Positions 8,838 to 17,940 are shown, counted from the first letter of the stretch. The stretch: 64,000 nucleotides of DNA from Saprospiraceae bacterium (GCA_022844565.1 JALHLK010000010.1:87618-151617), one strand, 5' to 3'. Made by a program: numbers and translations. The notes: generated by a model from the sequence alone, not told the origin.

Positions 8838-9278
8838 CTAAATATTCCTAGCGGTGTTCCTGTCAGCCAATATATCAACCAATTCTTTAATAGCAGCATA
8901 TTCGTGAGGCAAAACTTTTTTAAAGGCTTCCTTAGCAGCAATAAAAGTACCTTTTTCACTCCCCGGTAGATGCTCCTTCATGATTTTTTTAGCTATTTTG
9001 ATGTCGTGCTTTACCATACCTCTTATAGAAGGAATATCATGCCAATCGCCTTCTATAGCAATTGTTTTGTGTTGTTCTCCATTATTGTCTGCGTTTTCGT
9101 CAAGATCTATTGAATCTTTACCAATGGCGTCAAGTCTAGCTTTTAAATGATTATTGGCACCCGATGGAAGTCTCCAAATACTTGGATCATTCTCCATCTC
9201 GTTATTTATAAGAAAAATCTCAAGACCTTTCTCATGCACTCTGTATATCATCAATCTTACAACGTCAAAAACACTCAT
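8838..9278 (-). CDS. Nudix-fold-like hypothetical protein
   Basis: A 146-residue protein of unknown function. The N-terminal 45 residues, with VVRLMIYRVHEKGLEIFLIN followed by IWRLPSG, resemble the first strands of the Nudix fold. The canonical Nudix box (GX5EX7REUXEEXGU) is not present, so hydrolase activity is doubtful. The C-terminal part is charged and helical (HDIKIAKKIMKEHLPGSEKG..., LPHEYAAIKELVDIL). Its ATG overlaps the stop of a possible 61-residue upstream frame as ATGA, suggesting translational coupling. A conserved Bacteroidota hypothetical is likely; no function is claimed. Confidence 0.7.
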   Translation of the reverse strand: MSVFDVVRLMIYRVHEKGLEIFLINNEMENDPSIWRLPSGANNHLKARLDAIGKDSIDLDENADNNGEQHKTIAIEGDWHDIPSIRGMVKHDIKIAKKIMKEHLPGSEKGTFIAAKEAFKKVLPHEYAAIKELVDILADRNTARNI

Positions 9279-9460
9279 ATAATAATTTTTTCAATACAAC
9301 CATGAAAATCTAAAATGGATTTCCTATTACATCTCAAAGCTACTGTAAAATCAGGTGCTATACTCACTTTTTGTTTTGCACCAACCCGAAAGCTACCATG
9401 ATGATTTGTGTCAAAAAGTGCTGATTTTATAATACTATTGACCTTTACTATGGAACCCAT
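9275..9460 (-). CDS. Possible small protein upstream of the Nudix-like gene
   Basis: A 61-residue frame (ATG at 9460) whose TGA overlaps the next ATG in the arrangement ATGA. The composition is ordinary, with a middle segment FRVGAKQKVSIAPDFTVALRC. No family is recognised. In favour: the exact coupling overlap and position in a gap divergent from ftsK. Against: short length and no recognised homology. It may be chance. Confidence 0.35.
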   Translation of the reverse strand: MGSIVKVNSIIKSALFDTNHHGSFRVGAKQKVSIAPDFTVALRCNRKSILDFHGCIEKIII

Positions 9461-9605
9461 ATTAAAAATACAGTTACAAAACTAATACTAAAATAACCAA
9501 AAAGTTTACACTTTTAAAATAAATAAAATAACGTTTTATAAACATCATTAAATCAGTTAGATAAGTATTATAATAAAAAACTATATAAAAACATATGTAA
9601 AAAAT

Positions 9606-9637
9606 TTGTAATATGTTTTTTAAAAGTATACCTTAGC
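9606..9637 (+). promoter_or_regulatory. Candidate ftsK promoter (TTTG-N20-TACCTTAG)
   Basis: TTTG at 9606-9609 and TACCTTAG at 9630-9637 are separated by 20 bp, the preferred Bacteroidota spacing. The -7 box has one mismatch to TAnnTTTG. It lies 46 bp upstream of the ftsK ATG. Confidence 0.4.
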
Positions 9638-9683
9638 CGCATAATAGTAATATAAGGATCAATTTACAAGGAAAAAACTAATT

Positions 9684-12203
9684 ATGGCTTCTAAAGGGAA
9701 AAAATCTAGTAAGCCAGACTCTACACCAAATACCGACTCATCAAATCGAATGGATAGATTTCGAAGGACGGTGGGTTTGTTGTTTGTATTGTTTGGAATG
9801 TTTTTGGCGGTGTCGTTTATATCATATCTTTATACATGGAGGTATGATCAGGATAAAGTATTAAAGTTTTCATGGGGTAACTTTATAAAAGCAAATTTTG
9901 AGGTTAGCAATTGGTTAGGCACACTAGGAGCGTATTTGTCTAATGCATTTTTTTATTGGGGTTTTGGACTTCCTTCTTTACTAGTGGTGGTCATTATGAT
10001 TAAACTTGGAATGGATTTATTGCGTAAACGTAGTTTATCTCAATGGTCTATTATGACGAGAAATGCAATTTTTGCTATGGCATTCATGTCATTATTGTTG
10101 GAATTTGTATTTAGAAAGTCAGATTTTACTTGGGGCGGAGCTTTTGGGGAAAGTACATGTTTTTGGCTGACCAATTTCATGGGTAATATTGGCTTGTTTT
10201 TTTTACTTTCTTTTACAGTAATCATTTACAGTGTTTGGAGGTTTAATTTAAGTCTTGAAAGTATTTCTGTACCAACAATTGCAAGTTATTCTTTTCCTAC
10301 AGAGAGAATTACCAACTTTTTTAAATTCAAAAATCTTTCTTCTGAAGTTGAAGATGTAGTAAACGAAGGGCTTTTGGCTAAAAAGTCAAAAAATAAAAGT
10401 GATTTAGAAATCACAGGACATAATGAATATTTTAAAATAGATAATAATAAAGTAGATGGAGAAGGTTTTCATCAACTAGATTTAGCTACCAATTACGTTC
10501 CTGCTCCGTTTGTCTCGAAAGGGAGAAATTTAGAAATGGAAATTGAGAACGCTACAGAGGCCAGTCCAAAAACCGATGCGGACGAGGAGTTCATAGTGTT
10601 GGATGATTTGAGCGATGATATCAACGTCGCTCAAAATCCTTCTCTTACAGACGTAATAAGGGAAAAAACAGCAGAGGATGTTCTTAATTCTGATCCATTT
10701 GATCCAACTCTTGATTTGGGAAACTACAAATATCCAACACTTGATTTATTACAAGATTATGACGAGGGTAATGTCGAAGTTGACAGAGAAGAATTGGAAG
10801 AAAATAAAAACCAAATCGTCAACACTTTGCTCAACTACAAAATAGAAATCACAAAGATTAGAGCAACCATCGGTCCAACCGTGACTTTATACGAGATCGT
10901 TCCAGCTCCTGGGGTGAAAATTAGTAAAATCAAGAATCTTGAAGACGATATTGCACTTTCATTATCTGCTTTAGGTATCCGTATCATAGCACCAATACCT
11001 GGAAAAGGTACGATAGGTATCGAGGTACCTAACAAAAATAAACAAACCGTATCACTTAAAGAAGTGCTTTCATCAGAAAAGTTCCAAAATACTACTATGG
11101 CATTGCCCATAGCATTAGGTAAAACGATTTCAAATGAAGTATTTGTAGCTGACTTGGCAAAGATGCCGCATTTATTAATTGCTGGAGCTACAGGACAGGG
11201 TAAATCAGTTGGTATTAATACCGTATTGATGTCACTGTTATATAAAAAGCACCCTTCCCAAGTAAAACTGGTATTGGTAGATCCTAAAAAAGTCGAATTA
11301 TTTCCTTATTCAGCGTTGGAACAACACTTTTTGAGTTTCTTACCAAATGAAGAAGAACCCATCCTTACTGATACAGCCAAGGTGGTTTACACGCTTAATT
11401 CTCTTTGTATCGAAATGGATCAGCGTTATGACTTATTGAAAGCTGCAAAATCAAGAAATATAAAGGAGTATAACGAGAAATTTCTTGAAAGAAGGTTGAA
11501 TCCTAATAATGGACATAAGTTTATACCTTATATCGTATTGGTAATAGATGAATTTGCAGATTTAATCATGACGGCTGGTAAAGAAGTAGAATTGCCGATC
11601 GCAAGATTGGCTCAGTTAGCAAGGGCAGTGGGAATTCATTTGATTATTGCTACGCAAAGACCATCTGTCAATATTATAACAGGTATTATAAAAGCTAACT
11701 TTCCAGCTCGTCTTGCTTTCAAAGTGACTTCTAAAATTGATAGTCGAACTATTTTGGATGTTGGAGGTGCAGAACAATTGATAGGAAGAGGTGATATGTT
11801 GTTGAGTATAGGCAGTAGTGCCGTAAGATTACAATGTGCATTTGTGGATACACCAGAAGTAGAAAACGTGATAGAATTCATAAGTAAACAACAAGGATTT
11901 CCTGAGCCATTCTACCTCCCTGAGTTCAAAGGAGATGATAACAGTGGTGGTGGAGGTAACTTATCACTTGATGACTTAGATGATATGTTTGAAGAAGCTG
12001 CTAAAGTGGTTGTCGGCAATCAGCACGGTAGTACTTCGATGATACAACGAAAAATGCAATTAGGATACAATAGAGCAGGCCGAATCATGGACCAAATGGA
12101 GAAGTTAGGAATAGTAGGTCCAGCACAAGGTAGTAAACCAAGGGAAGTCTTGTTTTACAGTCTTGAAGAGTTAGAGCGATTCATGGAAACGCTTAAAGGT
12201 TAA
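9684..12203 (+). CDS. ftsK: DNA translocase FtsK/SpoIIIE
   Basis: A membrane-anchored hexameric motor that pumps chromosomal DNA through the division septum and activates dimer resolution. The 839 residues show four N-terminal membrane segments (about residues 28-50, 70-105, 125-150, 165-185), then an acidic linker. The motor domain has Walker A GATGQGKSVG near residue 500 and a Walker B region YIVLVIDEFADLI near 620. LAQLARAVGIHLIIATQRPSVNIITG is typical. The C-terminal winged-helix gamma domain (STSMIQRKMQLGYNRAGRIMDQME) should read polar DNA sequences. It is monocistronic, followed by a rho-independent terminator about 105 bp downstream. Confidence 0.97.
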   Translation: MASKGKKSSKPDSTPNTDSSNRMDRFRRTVGLLFVLFGMFLAVSFISYLYTWRYDQDKVLKFSWGNFIKANFEVSNWLGTLGAYLSNAFFYWGFGLPSLLVVVIMIKLGMDLLRKRSLSQWSIMTRNAIFAMAFMSLLLEFVFRKSDFTWGGAFGESTCFWLTNFMGNIGLFFLLSFTVIIYSVWRFNLSLESISVPTIASYSFPTERITNFFKFKNLSSEVEDVVNEGLLAKKSKNKSDLEITGHNEYFKIDNNKVDGEGFHQLDLATNYVPAPFVSKGRNLEMEIENATEASPKTDADEEFIVLDDLSDDINVAQNPSLTDVIREKTAEDVLNSDPFDPTLDLGNYKYPTLDLLQDYDEGNVEVDREELEENKNQIVNTLLNYKIEITKIRATIGPTVTLYEIVPAPGVKISKIKNLEDDIALSLSALGIRIIAPIPGKGTIGIEVPNKNKQTVSLKEVLSSEKFQNTTMALPIALGKTISNEVFVADLAKMPHLLIAGATGQGKSVGINTVLMSLLYKKHPSQVKLVLVDPKKVELFPYSALEQHFLSFLPNEEEPILTDTAKVVYTLNSLCIEMDQRYDLLKAAKSRNIKEYNEKFLERRLNPNNGHKFIPYIVLVIDEFADLIMTAGKEVELPIARLAQLARAVGIHLIIATQRPSVNIITGIIKANFPARLAFKVTSKIDSRTILDVGGAEQLIGRGDMLLSIGSSAVRLQCAFVDTPEVENVIEFISKQQGFPEPFYLPEFKGDDNSGGGGNLSLDDLDDMFEEAAKVVVGNQHGSTSMIQRKMQLGYNRAGRIMDQMEKLGIVGPAQGSKPREVLFYSLEELERFMETLKG

Positions 12204-12307
12204 AGTTTTAAAAATTAAAATGAAAAATATATTGGAATAATTGTTAATGTATAATGATTATAACCCAAATAAAGATTCTTATTTTTTTCCCAATCCGATA
12301 ATGATTG

Positions 12308-12343
12308 TCCCTGGGTTTTGACCGAACTCAGGGATTTTTTTTT
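12308..12343 (+). terminator. Rho-independent terminator of ftsK
   Basis: TCCCTGGGTT at 12308-12317 pairs with AACTCAGGGA at 12325-12334 (10 bp with one G-U pair) around a 7-nt loop, followed directly by nine T residues at 12335-12343. It sits 105 bp after the ftsK stop. Confidence 0.8.
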
Positions 12344-12454
12344 GGAAAATTTTCTTCGATTTTGGGAAATACAAATGGCAATGTGCCTCTTAGTTTTTGT
12401 CACCATTTTTGGTAAAAAAATGTCACCAAAAGAATTATTTATAGTTTTTAAGCT

Positions 12455-12656
12455 ACGGTTTATAAACCACAGTAAAAAATTGTCAACCCTATGGAGCCCG
12501 ATTTTATTGCTAATTTTACATTTAAGTAAGAACTTTTTCGACTGTATCTCGATTTGTGTGGGTAAATATGTATCGTACCGATAGCACTCAATAGTTATTT
12601 TTAGCTTTGATGTTACGGGTTATAAACCGCAGTTACAAAATTTGTCAACCCTACGG
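12455..12656. repeat. Two diverged copies of a ~40-bp intergenic repeat
   Basis: Copy 1 at 12455-12494 and copy 2 at 12615-12656 share the order acggttTATAAACCncagt, a short A-run, then ttgtcaaccctacgg, and differ by a few substitutions and small indels. Copy 1 contains the perfect palindrome GGTTTATAAACC. The copies are in direct orientation 160 bp apart. Function unknown. Confidence 0.65.
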
Positions 12657-12770
12657 GTCTACACAATATAAATTATACCTTTTTGCTTAATCTTTTTTCC
12701 TTTCACGGCTTTAAAATATTAAAAAGTTGCAATGGCTATGTTTGAAAATTTTGCCTAGATTATGAAATAA

Positions 12771-13745
12771 TTATTGAAAATTCAAATCCTTTGTAAGATC
12801 ATTATTTTTTAATCTATCAGCGGTATTTCTGCTTAGAGGTAGGTTTTTTATCTCCGTTTTATAGATACTTCCAAAAACTCCTCTACCAAGACTAAAATTG
12901 CTGAAAACGGGAACCTCGCCACTAGCTGTGATACCTAAATTAGCGGTACTAACCTTATTAAAGTCTTGAAGACTGTTTCCACCAGAGGTAAAGATAACAT
13001 CAATGCCATCTACATATCTTTTAATCGTTGGTGATTTTTCAAGTGTACTTCCTAAAAGCGAAAAGAACTCTTTGCCACTAAATTCGTATCTACTTATTGA
13101 GATATTTGAAAACAAGGGCCATTCGATGATTTTGGAGGTGAAAGGGCCATTATTTCTACTTTCTTGGACCTTAATGATAAGTCTCATAGAATAGATAATA
13201 GAGTTTTTGCCAGGATTCCACGAGTAGCGTGTCAATTGGGTATCGTCGAAGTCTAGATTTCCACTTGCGTTAGGTCTAATTAAAAAACTTTGTGCAAGTA
13301 TCTTTGTAGATGCACTAAAACTTTCATTTTCCTGGGTTTTTATTGTTAATTTGTAGTCATCGTCGCTATTCCAGTTAATGTTTTGATTTTTTAGTTTATA
13401 AAGTGTATTGGGTAATTTTGCAAAGGCCCCATCTTTTCTTTGGTACCCCTCTTTTGCACCATCTACCTCTTTAAATGTGAATTTTTGATTCGTCCTTACA
13501 TTACTCAATTCTATTATTGGATTTGAATAATATAGATTTTTCACATCTAAGGCAAGTTCCGATGGAGGACGATTTTCGTCTATAAAACTTTTTTCTAATC
13601 TTATGTAGTGTGCGGTATCAGTAGGATCAATAATGGCATATGTTACAGGTATAGGTGCTCCATTTTCGGTTAAGTTAAAATCATTACTACATGAGTTAAA
13701 CAGAATAGATAGCAGTACTAGAAAAGAAAATTCAAACTTTTTCAT
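12771..13745 (-). CDS. DUF4249-like lipoprotein
   Basis: A 324-residue protein with a lipoprotein signal (MKKFEFSFLVLLSILFNSC, Cys19). After it, IPVTYAIIDPTDTAHYIRLEKSF resembles the opening strands of DUF4249 proteins, which are secreted Bacteroidota beta-proteins often paired with TonB-dependent receptors. No receptor is nearby here. It begins 4 bp downstream of mltG on the same strand, so it is probably the last gene of a panB-mltG operon. Function unknown; the DUF assignment is moderate. Confidence 0.7.
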   Translation of the reverse strand: MKKFEFSFLVLLSILFNSCSNDFNLTENGAPIPVTYAIIDPTDTAHYIRLEKSFIDENRPPSELALDVKNLYYSNPIIELSNVRTNQKFTFKEVDGAKEGYQRKDGAFAKLPNTLYKLKNQNINWNSDDDYKLTIKTQENESFSASTKILAQSFLIRPNASGNLDFDDTQLTRYSWNPGKNSIIYSMRLIIKVQESRNNGPFTSKIIEWPLFSNISISRYEFSGKEFFSLLGSTLEKSPTIKRYVDGIDVIFTSGGNSLQDFNKVSTANLGITASGEVPVFSNFSLGRGVFGSIYKTEIKNLPLSRNTADRLKNNDLTKDLNFQ

Positions 13746-13749
13746 TTGT

Positions 13750-14775
13750 TTATTTAATACCTTCGGAATTTAGCCAATTTTGATAAACACGGGCATTGGC
13801 CAAATGGTCACTATAAGTTACCGCAAAATTATGACCAGAGTTATAGCCAGGTTTGGCACAGAAAAATATATAATCGTGCTTTTGCGGATTGAGCACACCT
13901 TTAATGCTACTCATACTTGGCATACATATTGGTCCTGGTGGAAGACCTGAGTACATGTATGTATTGTATGGTGAATCGAAAGCTAAATGCACATTTAATA
14001 CACGTCTGATTGTAAAATCTTGTAAAGCAAATACAACAGTAGGATCTGCAGCCAGCCTTTCACCAATTTTTAATCTATTTTGATATACCCCGGCTATAAT
14101 AGGATGCTCTTCGGCAAAATTTGATTCTCTATCAACAATAGAAGCTAATGTGTACGCCTCTTCGGCACTTAACCCGATATTATTAAGGTTGTTTTTATTT
14201 TTTTCAAAAAAGTCTTTACGATATTGATAAAGTCTATCAAATACTTTTTCGGGTTTATCTGTCCAAAACATCTCATATGTGTCAGGCAAGAAGCAAGTCA
14301 TTAGTGTTTCTCGAGTTTTACCATATTTTTGGAGTGTTGAAGGGGAGTTAAGATAATCTAAGAAGGTTAAACTATCTGCTTCAAAATAGTTGGAAACCGC
14401 TCCTGCAAGTTCAGGAATTATTCTTACATTATTAATGGTCATTTTGATAGGGTCTTGAGCACCTGACCGAAGTTTTGTAATCAATTGTCTATTTCCCGAC
14501 CCTTTTTTTATCACAAATCTACCTGGAGGAACACTTGATTTATTGTATTTCATTAAAGAAGCAATTAAGTCAAACGATGAAAGGCTTTTTAAAATATCCT
14601 TTTCTTTCAAAATATTGACCACATCATCGTAAGAGGAACCTGATGGAATAAATATTTCTGAGTCTTGACTGATATTTGTGTTGTCTTTGTATATGATTGA
14701 ATAACCATAAAATGCAGCTCCAATTCCTATGATTCCTAACAGAAGTATTACCCTGAATAATATCTTTTTTGACAT
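13750..14775 (-). CDS. mltG: Endolytic peptidoglycan transglycosylase MltG
   Basis: A membrane-anchored lytic transglycosylase that cleaves nascent glycan strands and limits their length. Starting at MSKKILFRVILLL (ATG 14773-14775) it has one N-terminal membrane helix, a LysM-like region (FIPSGSSYDDVVNILKEKDIL), then the YceG domain. The motif YTLASIVDRESNFAEEHPIIAGVYQNRL contains the catalytic Glu (in RES), followed by LAADPTVVFAL and SPYNTYMYSGLPPGPICMPS. An upstream ATG at 14841 would add 22 residues but would overlap panB by 50 bp, so the later start is preferred. It sits 16 bp after panB and 4 bp before a lipoprotein gene. Confidence 0.92.
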   Translation of the reverse strand: MSKKILFRVILLLGIIGIGAAFYGYSIIYKDNTNISQDSEIFIPSGSSYDDVVNILKEKDILKSLSSFDLIASLMKYNKSSVPPGRFVIKKGSGNRQLITKLRSGAQDPIKMTINNVRIIPELAGAVSNYFEADSLTFLDYLNSPSTLQKYGKTRETLMTCFLPDTYEMFWTDKPEKVFDRLYQYRKDFFEKNKNNLNNIGLSAEEAYTLASIVDRESNFAEEHPIIAGVYQNRLKIGERLAADPTVVFALQDFTIRRVLNVHLAFDSPYNTYMYSGLPPGPICMPSMSSIKGVLNPQKHDYIFFCAKPGYNSGHNFAVTYSDHLANARVYQNWLNSEGIK

Positions 14776-14791
14776 AAAACTTTTTGAATTT

Positions 14792-15610
14792 TTAGTATTG
14801 TTCTTTTTCGTTTGGAAAGTCTGAAGATCTGACATCTTCAATGTAATTTTCTACGGATTCTTTGATGACGGTGTACAAATCGGCATATCGTCTTAAAAAT
14901 CTTGGATTAAAATCTTTTGTAATTCCAAGTAAGTCGTGACTCACTAAGACTTGCCCATCGCAACCATTCCCAGCCCCGATTCCTATTACGGGTATTTCAA
15001 GACTTTGAGCTACTTGTGTTGCTAGTGTTGACGGTATTTTCTCTAATACGATGCCAAAACAACCTGCTTTTTGTAGAAGTTTAGCATCACTTATCAGTTT
15101 ATTTGCTTCATCTTCCTCCTTAGCTCTTACAGAGTAGGTTCCATACTTGTAGATGGATTGTGGCATTAAACCTAGATGTCCCATCACAGGAATGCCTGAT
15201 GCAATTATTTTATAAACAGCCTCAATTATTTCTTGTCCTCCTTCTAGTTTAACTGCATGCGCACCAGATTCTTTCATTATCCTGACAGCAGACTCCAAAG
15301 CTTTACCTGGATTAGATTGGTAAGAGCCGAAAGGTAAGTCTACTACAACTAAAGCTTTCGTTACTCCTCTTACCACAGATTGGGCATGATAAATCATCTG
15401 ATCAAGCGTAATGGGTAGCGTAGTCTCGTGACCTGCCATCACATTGGAAGCACTATCACCCACTAAAATAATGTCAATTCCAGCGTCATCTAGGATCTTA
15501 GCCATGCTGTAATCGTAGCCAGTTAACATCGTTATCTTTTTACCTTCATTTTTCATTTGCATCAGAACATGCGTGGTGATGCGCTTTACATCTTTTAGTG
15601 CGGTTGACAT
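14792..15610 (-). CDS. panB: 3-methyl-2-oxobutanoate hydroxymethyltransferase
   Basis: PanB transfers a hydroxymethyl group from methylenetetrahydrofolate to alpha-ketoisovalerate, making ketopantoate for pantothenate and CoA. The 272-residue TIM barrel shows [21 protein letters not shown], the metal/substrate motif [27 protein letters not shown], and [10 protein letters not shown]. It ends with [25 protein letters not shown]. Length and start fit. It leads an apparent operon with mltG and a lipoprotein, a functionally mixed set. Confidence 0.97.
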   Translation of the reverse strand: MSTALKDVKRITTHVLMQMKNEGKKITMLTGYDYSMAKILDDAGIDIILVGDSASNVMAGHETTLPITLDQMIYHAQSVVRGVTKALVVVDLPFGSYQSNPGKALESAVRIMKESGAHAVKLEGGQEIIEAVYKIIASGIPVMGHLGLMPQSIYKYGTYSVRAKEEDEANKLISDAKLLQKAGCFGIVLEKIPSTLATQVAQSLEIPVIGIGAGNGCDGQVLVSHDLLGITKDFNPRFLRRYADLYTVIKESVENYIEDVRSSDFPNEKEQY

Positions 15611-15653
15611 ATTATATTATTTGTACTGTGACTTCTCATTTATTTTACTAATG

Positions 15654-15661
15654 CAAAATTA
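15654..15661 (-). promoter_or_regulatory. Candidate -7 box (TAATTTTG) for panB
   Basis: TAATTTTG on the minus strand, 43 bp upstream of the panB ATG. No correctly spaced -33 TTTG is seen. Confidence 0.4.
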
Positions 15662-16019
15662 CTATTTTACAAACAGAATTTATTACTACTTTATTATTAA
15701 ATTTACTTTTACCTATAAATCTAGTGCTCTGTCCAGATGAAAAACTTAGGTATTTATTGTGCTTTTGTACAATTTTTTAGCGGAGCTCATCTTAACCATC
15801 ACGATAGCAATCGAGATTATTCAGTCAGTTAAAGTGCCTTTTTTTACCAAGTTGGAAAGATTTCGAACGTGGTGAATTTTGTTTTGAATCCTCATAACAA
15901 ATTTCATTTTAGATATTTAGCTTTTAACCCAGTTTACGCATTAGAAATTAACTGCAAGAAATATAAACTACATAGCTTACATTTGTAATAGCTGTGACGG
16001 GGCGCCACAGTTCAATACT

Positions 16020-16149
16020 AAATTGACTTGCGGTCAATTTTTAACGTCTTTCATGTCCTCTATGCAGCTTAGGCTGCAAAAATTATTGGAGAAGCTAAAA
16101 TCCAGTTGGTTTTAGTTCGCTGCTAAATTGATATTTCGGATATCAATTT
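16020..16149. repeat. Pair of related hairpins with a third between them
   Basis: AAATTGAC/GTCAATTT (16020-16040, loop ttgcg) and AAATTGATAT/ATATCAATTT (16125-16149, loop ttcgg) are related hairpins in direct repeat, 105 bp apart, each followed by ttta(a)cg...catgt. Both arms changed together between copies, so base pairing was kept. Between them is TGCAGC/GCTGCA at 16063-16078. This looks like a repeated structured element. Confidence 0.6.
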
Positions 16150-16268
16150 TTTACGCAGCTCATGTGCTTCACTACTATTTTGCCTAATTTCCTTTCGAAT
16201 AAAGTCCAATGCGTATTCTGGGTTTAAGTGTAAAAGGCCAAAAGAATACAGTTATGAAAGATTTATCT

Positions 16269-16276
16269 TAGATTTG
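16269..16276 (+). promoter_or_regulatory. Candidate -7 box (TAGATTTG) for the VOC protein
   Basis: Matches TAnnTTTG and is 17 bp upstream of the ATG at 16294, so the transcript leader would be about 10 nt. No -33 TTTG. Confidence 0.4.
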
Positions 16277-16293
16277 TAAGAAATTAATATGAA

Positions 16294-16722
16294 ATGAAAA
16301 AATATTTTTCAATTTTTCTGTTTTTATGGTGCACTACATGGTTGATTGGACAAGGTAAAATTGACATTATAGACCATAATCATGTTGCTCTCCAAGTTAA
16401 AGACTTACAAGTTGCGGCAAAGTTTTATGCCGAAATTCTACAACTCGAATCAATACCAGTCCCAGAAAATTTAAAAGCCATAAGAGCATGGTTTAAAGTA
16501 GGAGATTATCAGATACATTTATTAGACAATAGGGTAGAGCCATTACATGACGATCGCAATGGCAGGCACATTGCTTTATTTGTAAAATCGATTGATTCTG
16601 CTGCCAAATATTTGGATCAAATAGGAGTTAAATACCATAGTCAAGTACGATTTGATGGTGTAAGGCAGCTATATTTAGCAGATCCTGATGGACATCTGAT
16701 CGAATTAAATCAAAAATCCTAA
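16294..16722 (+). CDS. Exported VOC (glyoxalase/dioxygenase-fold) protein
   Basis: A 142-residue VOC-superfamily protein. The first 19 residues are a signal peptide (MKKYFSIFLFLWCTTWLIGQ), which is unusual because most VOC proteins are cytoplasmic. The domain starts IDHNHVALQVKDLQVAAKFY with a metal-ligand-like His, and continues with IHLLD and RHIALFVKSIDSAAKYLDQIG. It ends QLYLADPDGHLIELNQ, with the typical terminal Glu ligand. Substrate unknown. Its stop overlaps the convergent methyltransferase gene by 4 bp. Confidence 0.85.
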   Translation: MKKYFSIFLFLWCTTWLIGQGKIDIIDHNHVALQVKDLQVAAKFYAEILQLESIPVPENLKAIRAWFKVGDYQIHLLDNRVEPLHDDRNGRHIALFVKSIDSAAKYLDQIGVKYHSQVRFDGVRQLYLADPDGHLIELNQKS

Positions 16723-17855
16723 ACTCTTTGGCTACCTTCGTAAATTTCATATTTTTGAAACTCTGCTTCAAGTCCACCATTCAATACGTGTGTACGTTTA
16801 TTGGGTTTTAGTCCAATACTTTTTAGCGCTTCAATATTGCTTGATACGATGTAAAAAGTACTATTGATGTAATATTTTTTTAATTGGTCACCGATTTTGC
16901 TATAAAAATCAGTGGCCTCTTCCAGTTTAAGTCTTTCGTCATAAGGGGGATTGGTGATGGCAACATGATCTTCAAATTTTTCTGTACTAAAAAAGTCTTT
17001 TCGTTCGAAGTCAATATACGAGGCAATTCCTGCTTCTTTTGCGTTGGTTTCAGCCGCCTTCAAGGATTGGAGAGATTTGTCTTTTGCTTTTATTTTAAAA
17101 GTAGGTATTCGATCTTTTTGACTATAAGCTTCGGATTTAATCTTTTCATAGGCTGTTTTATCAAAATCTTTCCAATTCATAAAACCAAATTTGCGAGACT
17201 TAGTATGAGGAGGAAGATCTGCAGCAATCAGTGCTGCTTCTATTGCCAAAGTACCAGATCCGCACATGGGGTCGATAAATTTTTGTGTTGGTTGCCATCC
17301 ACTGAGTTTAATAAGTCCAGCTGCAAGTACTTCATTAAGCGGTGCTTCAACGGGGTAAATACGATACCCTCTCATATTTAATGGATCACCACTAGCATCA
17401 ATAGATACGGTCATCATTTGATTATCTCTGACATGGATATCAACCCAAAAATCTGGACTCACTGGATTGATATTGGGCCTTTTATCAAATTTTGAATAAA
17501 ACCTGTCAACGATACCATCCTTTACTTTTTGGCCTAAAAACATCGAATGGTTCATTTGGTTGGAGAAGGTCACTGCCCTAATAGCAAAAGTATCTTTAAT
17601 AGTAAATAAAGTCTCCCAAGGCATTTTTTTAATCTTAAGATAGATGTCATCATAAGAGCTAACCTTATATTCTCCCATGAATTTCTGTATTCTTATTGCA
17701 GTTCGAAGTAAAAGGCACGATTTATAGAGCAACGCATCATCTCCTTCATATTTAACTGCCCTAGTAAGTTTTTCAATATTTGTACCTCCTAGATCGCTAA
17801 TTTCTTTCGTCAATACTTCCTCTAACCCTTTTAGCGTTTTTGCTATTATAATCAC
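16719..17855 (-). CDS. THUMP-domain RNA methyltransferase, RlmL-type (23S rRNA m2G2445)
   Basis: An N-terminal THUMP RNA-binding domain (about residues 1-160, starting IIIAKTLKGLEEVLTKEI) is joined to a class I SAM methyltransferase. The motif FIDPMCGSGTLAIEAALIA is at about 184-202 and the catalytic NPPY (ITNPPYDERL) near 304. This matches the N-terminal half of E. coli RlmKL, responsible for N2-methylation of G2445. The protein is 378 residues and lacks the RlmK half. That half is encoded separately at 56381-57328. Substrate assignment is by homology. It is convergent with the VOC gene and divergent from the alpha/beta hydrolase. Confidence 0.9.
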   Translation of the reverse strand: MIIIAKTLKGLEEVLTKEISDLGGTNIEKLTRAVKYEGDDALLYKSCLLLRTAIRIQKFMGEYKVSSYDDIYLKIKKMPWETLFTIKDTFAIRAVTFSNQMNHSMFLGQKVKDGIVDRFYSKFDKRPNINPVSPDFWVDIHVRDNQMMTVSIDASGDPLNMRGYRIYPVEAPLNEVLAAGLIKLSGWQPTQKFIDPMCGSGTLAIEAALIAADLPPHTKSRKFGFMNWKDFDKTAYEKIKSEAYSQKDRIPTFKIKAKDKSLQSLKAAETNAKEAGIASYIDFERKDFFSTEKFEDHVAITNPPYDERLKLEEATDFYSKIGDQLKKYYINSTFYIVSSNIEALKSIGLKPNKRTHVLNGGLEAEFQKYEIYEGSQRV

Positions 17856-17904
17856 TATTTCAAATTTTATGCAAAGAAAACACTTTTTGTTTTCAGTTGT
17901 TAGT

Positions 17905-17912
17905 TACCTTTG
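17905..17912 (+). promoter_or_regulatory. Candidate -7 box (TACCTTTG) for the alpha/beta hydrolase
   Basis: Matches TAnnTTTG, 28 bp upstream of the ATG at 17941, inside an 85-bp divergent gap. A TTTG lies upstream but only 15 bp away, shorter than usual. Confidence 0.45.
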
Positions 17913-17940
17913 GAAATATATAAAACTATATCGAAAATAG

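Larger units (their letters stand above)
12204..12770. other. 567-bp gap after ftsK
   Basis: Contains the terminator at 12308-12343 and two related copies of a degenerate repeat (both listed). Short open frames of 60-90 codons run through it on both strands, but they cross the terminator and repeats and look non-coding. Confidence 0.55.
15611..16293. other. 683-bp divergent gap between panB and a VOC protein
   Basis: Holds candidate promoters at both ends and, in 16020-16149, a series of hairpins (listed). No open frame of credible length is seen on either strand. Segments such as ggcgccacag stand out as more GC-rich than the rest. Confidence 0.55.

Noticed and set aside
12215..12584. Two small open frames after ftsK (minus 12215-12406, plus 12318-12584)
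   Set aside because: They run across the ftsK terminator and intergenic repeats and have no recognisable protein pattern.
14776..14841. mltG start at 14841
   Set aside because: It would overlap panB by 50 bp; the ATG at 14775 starts just before the membrane helix and leaves a 16-bp gap.
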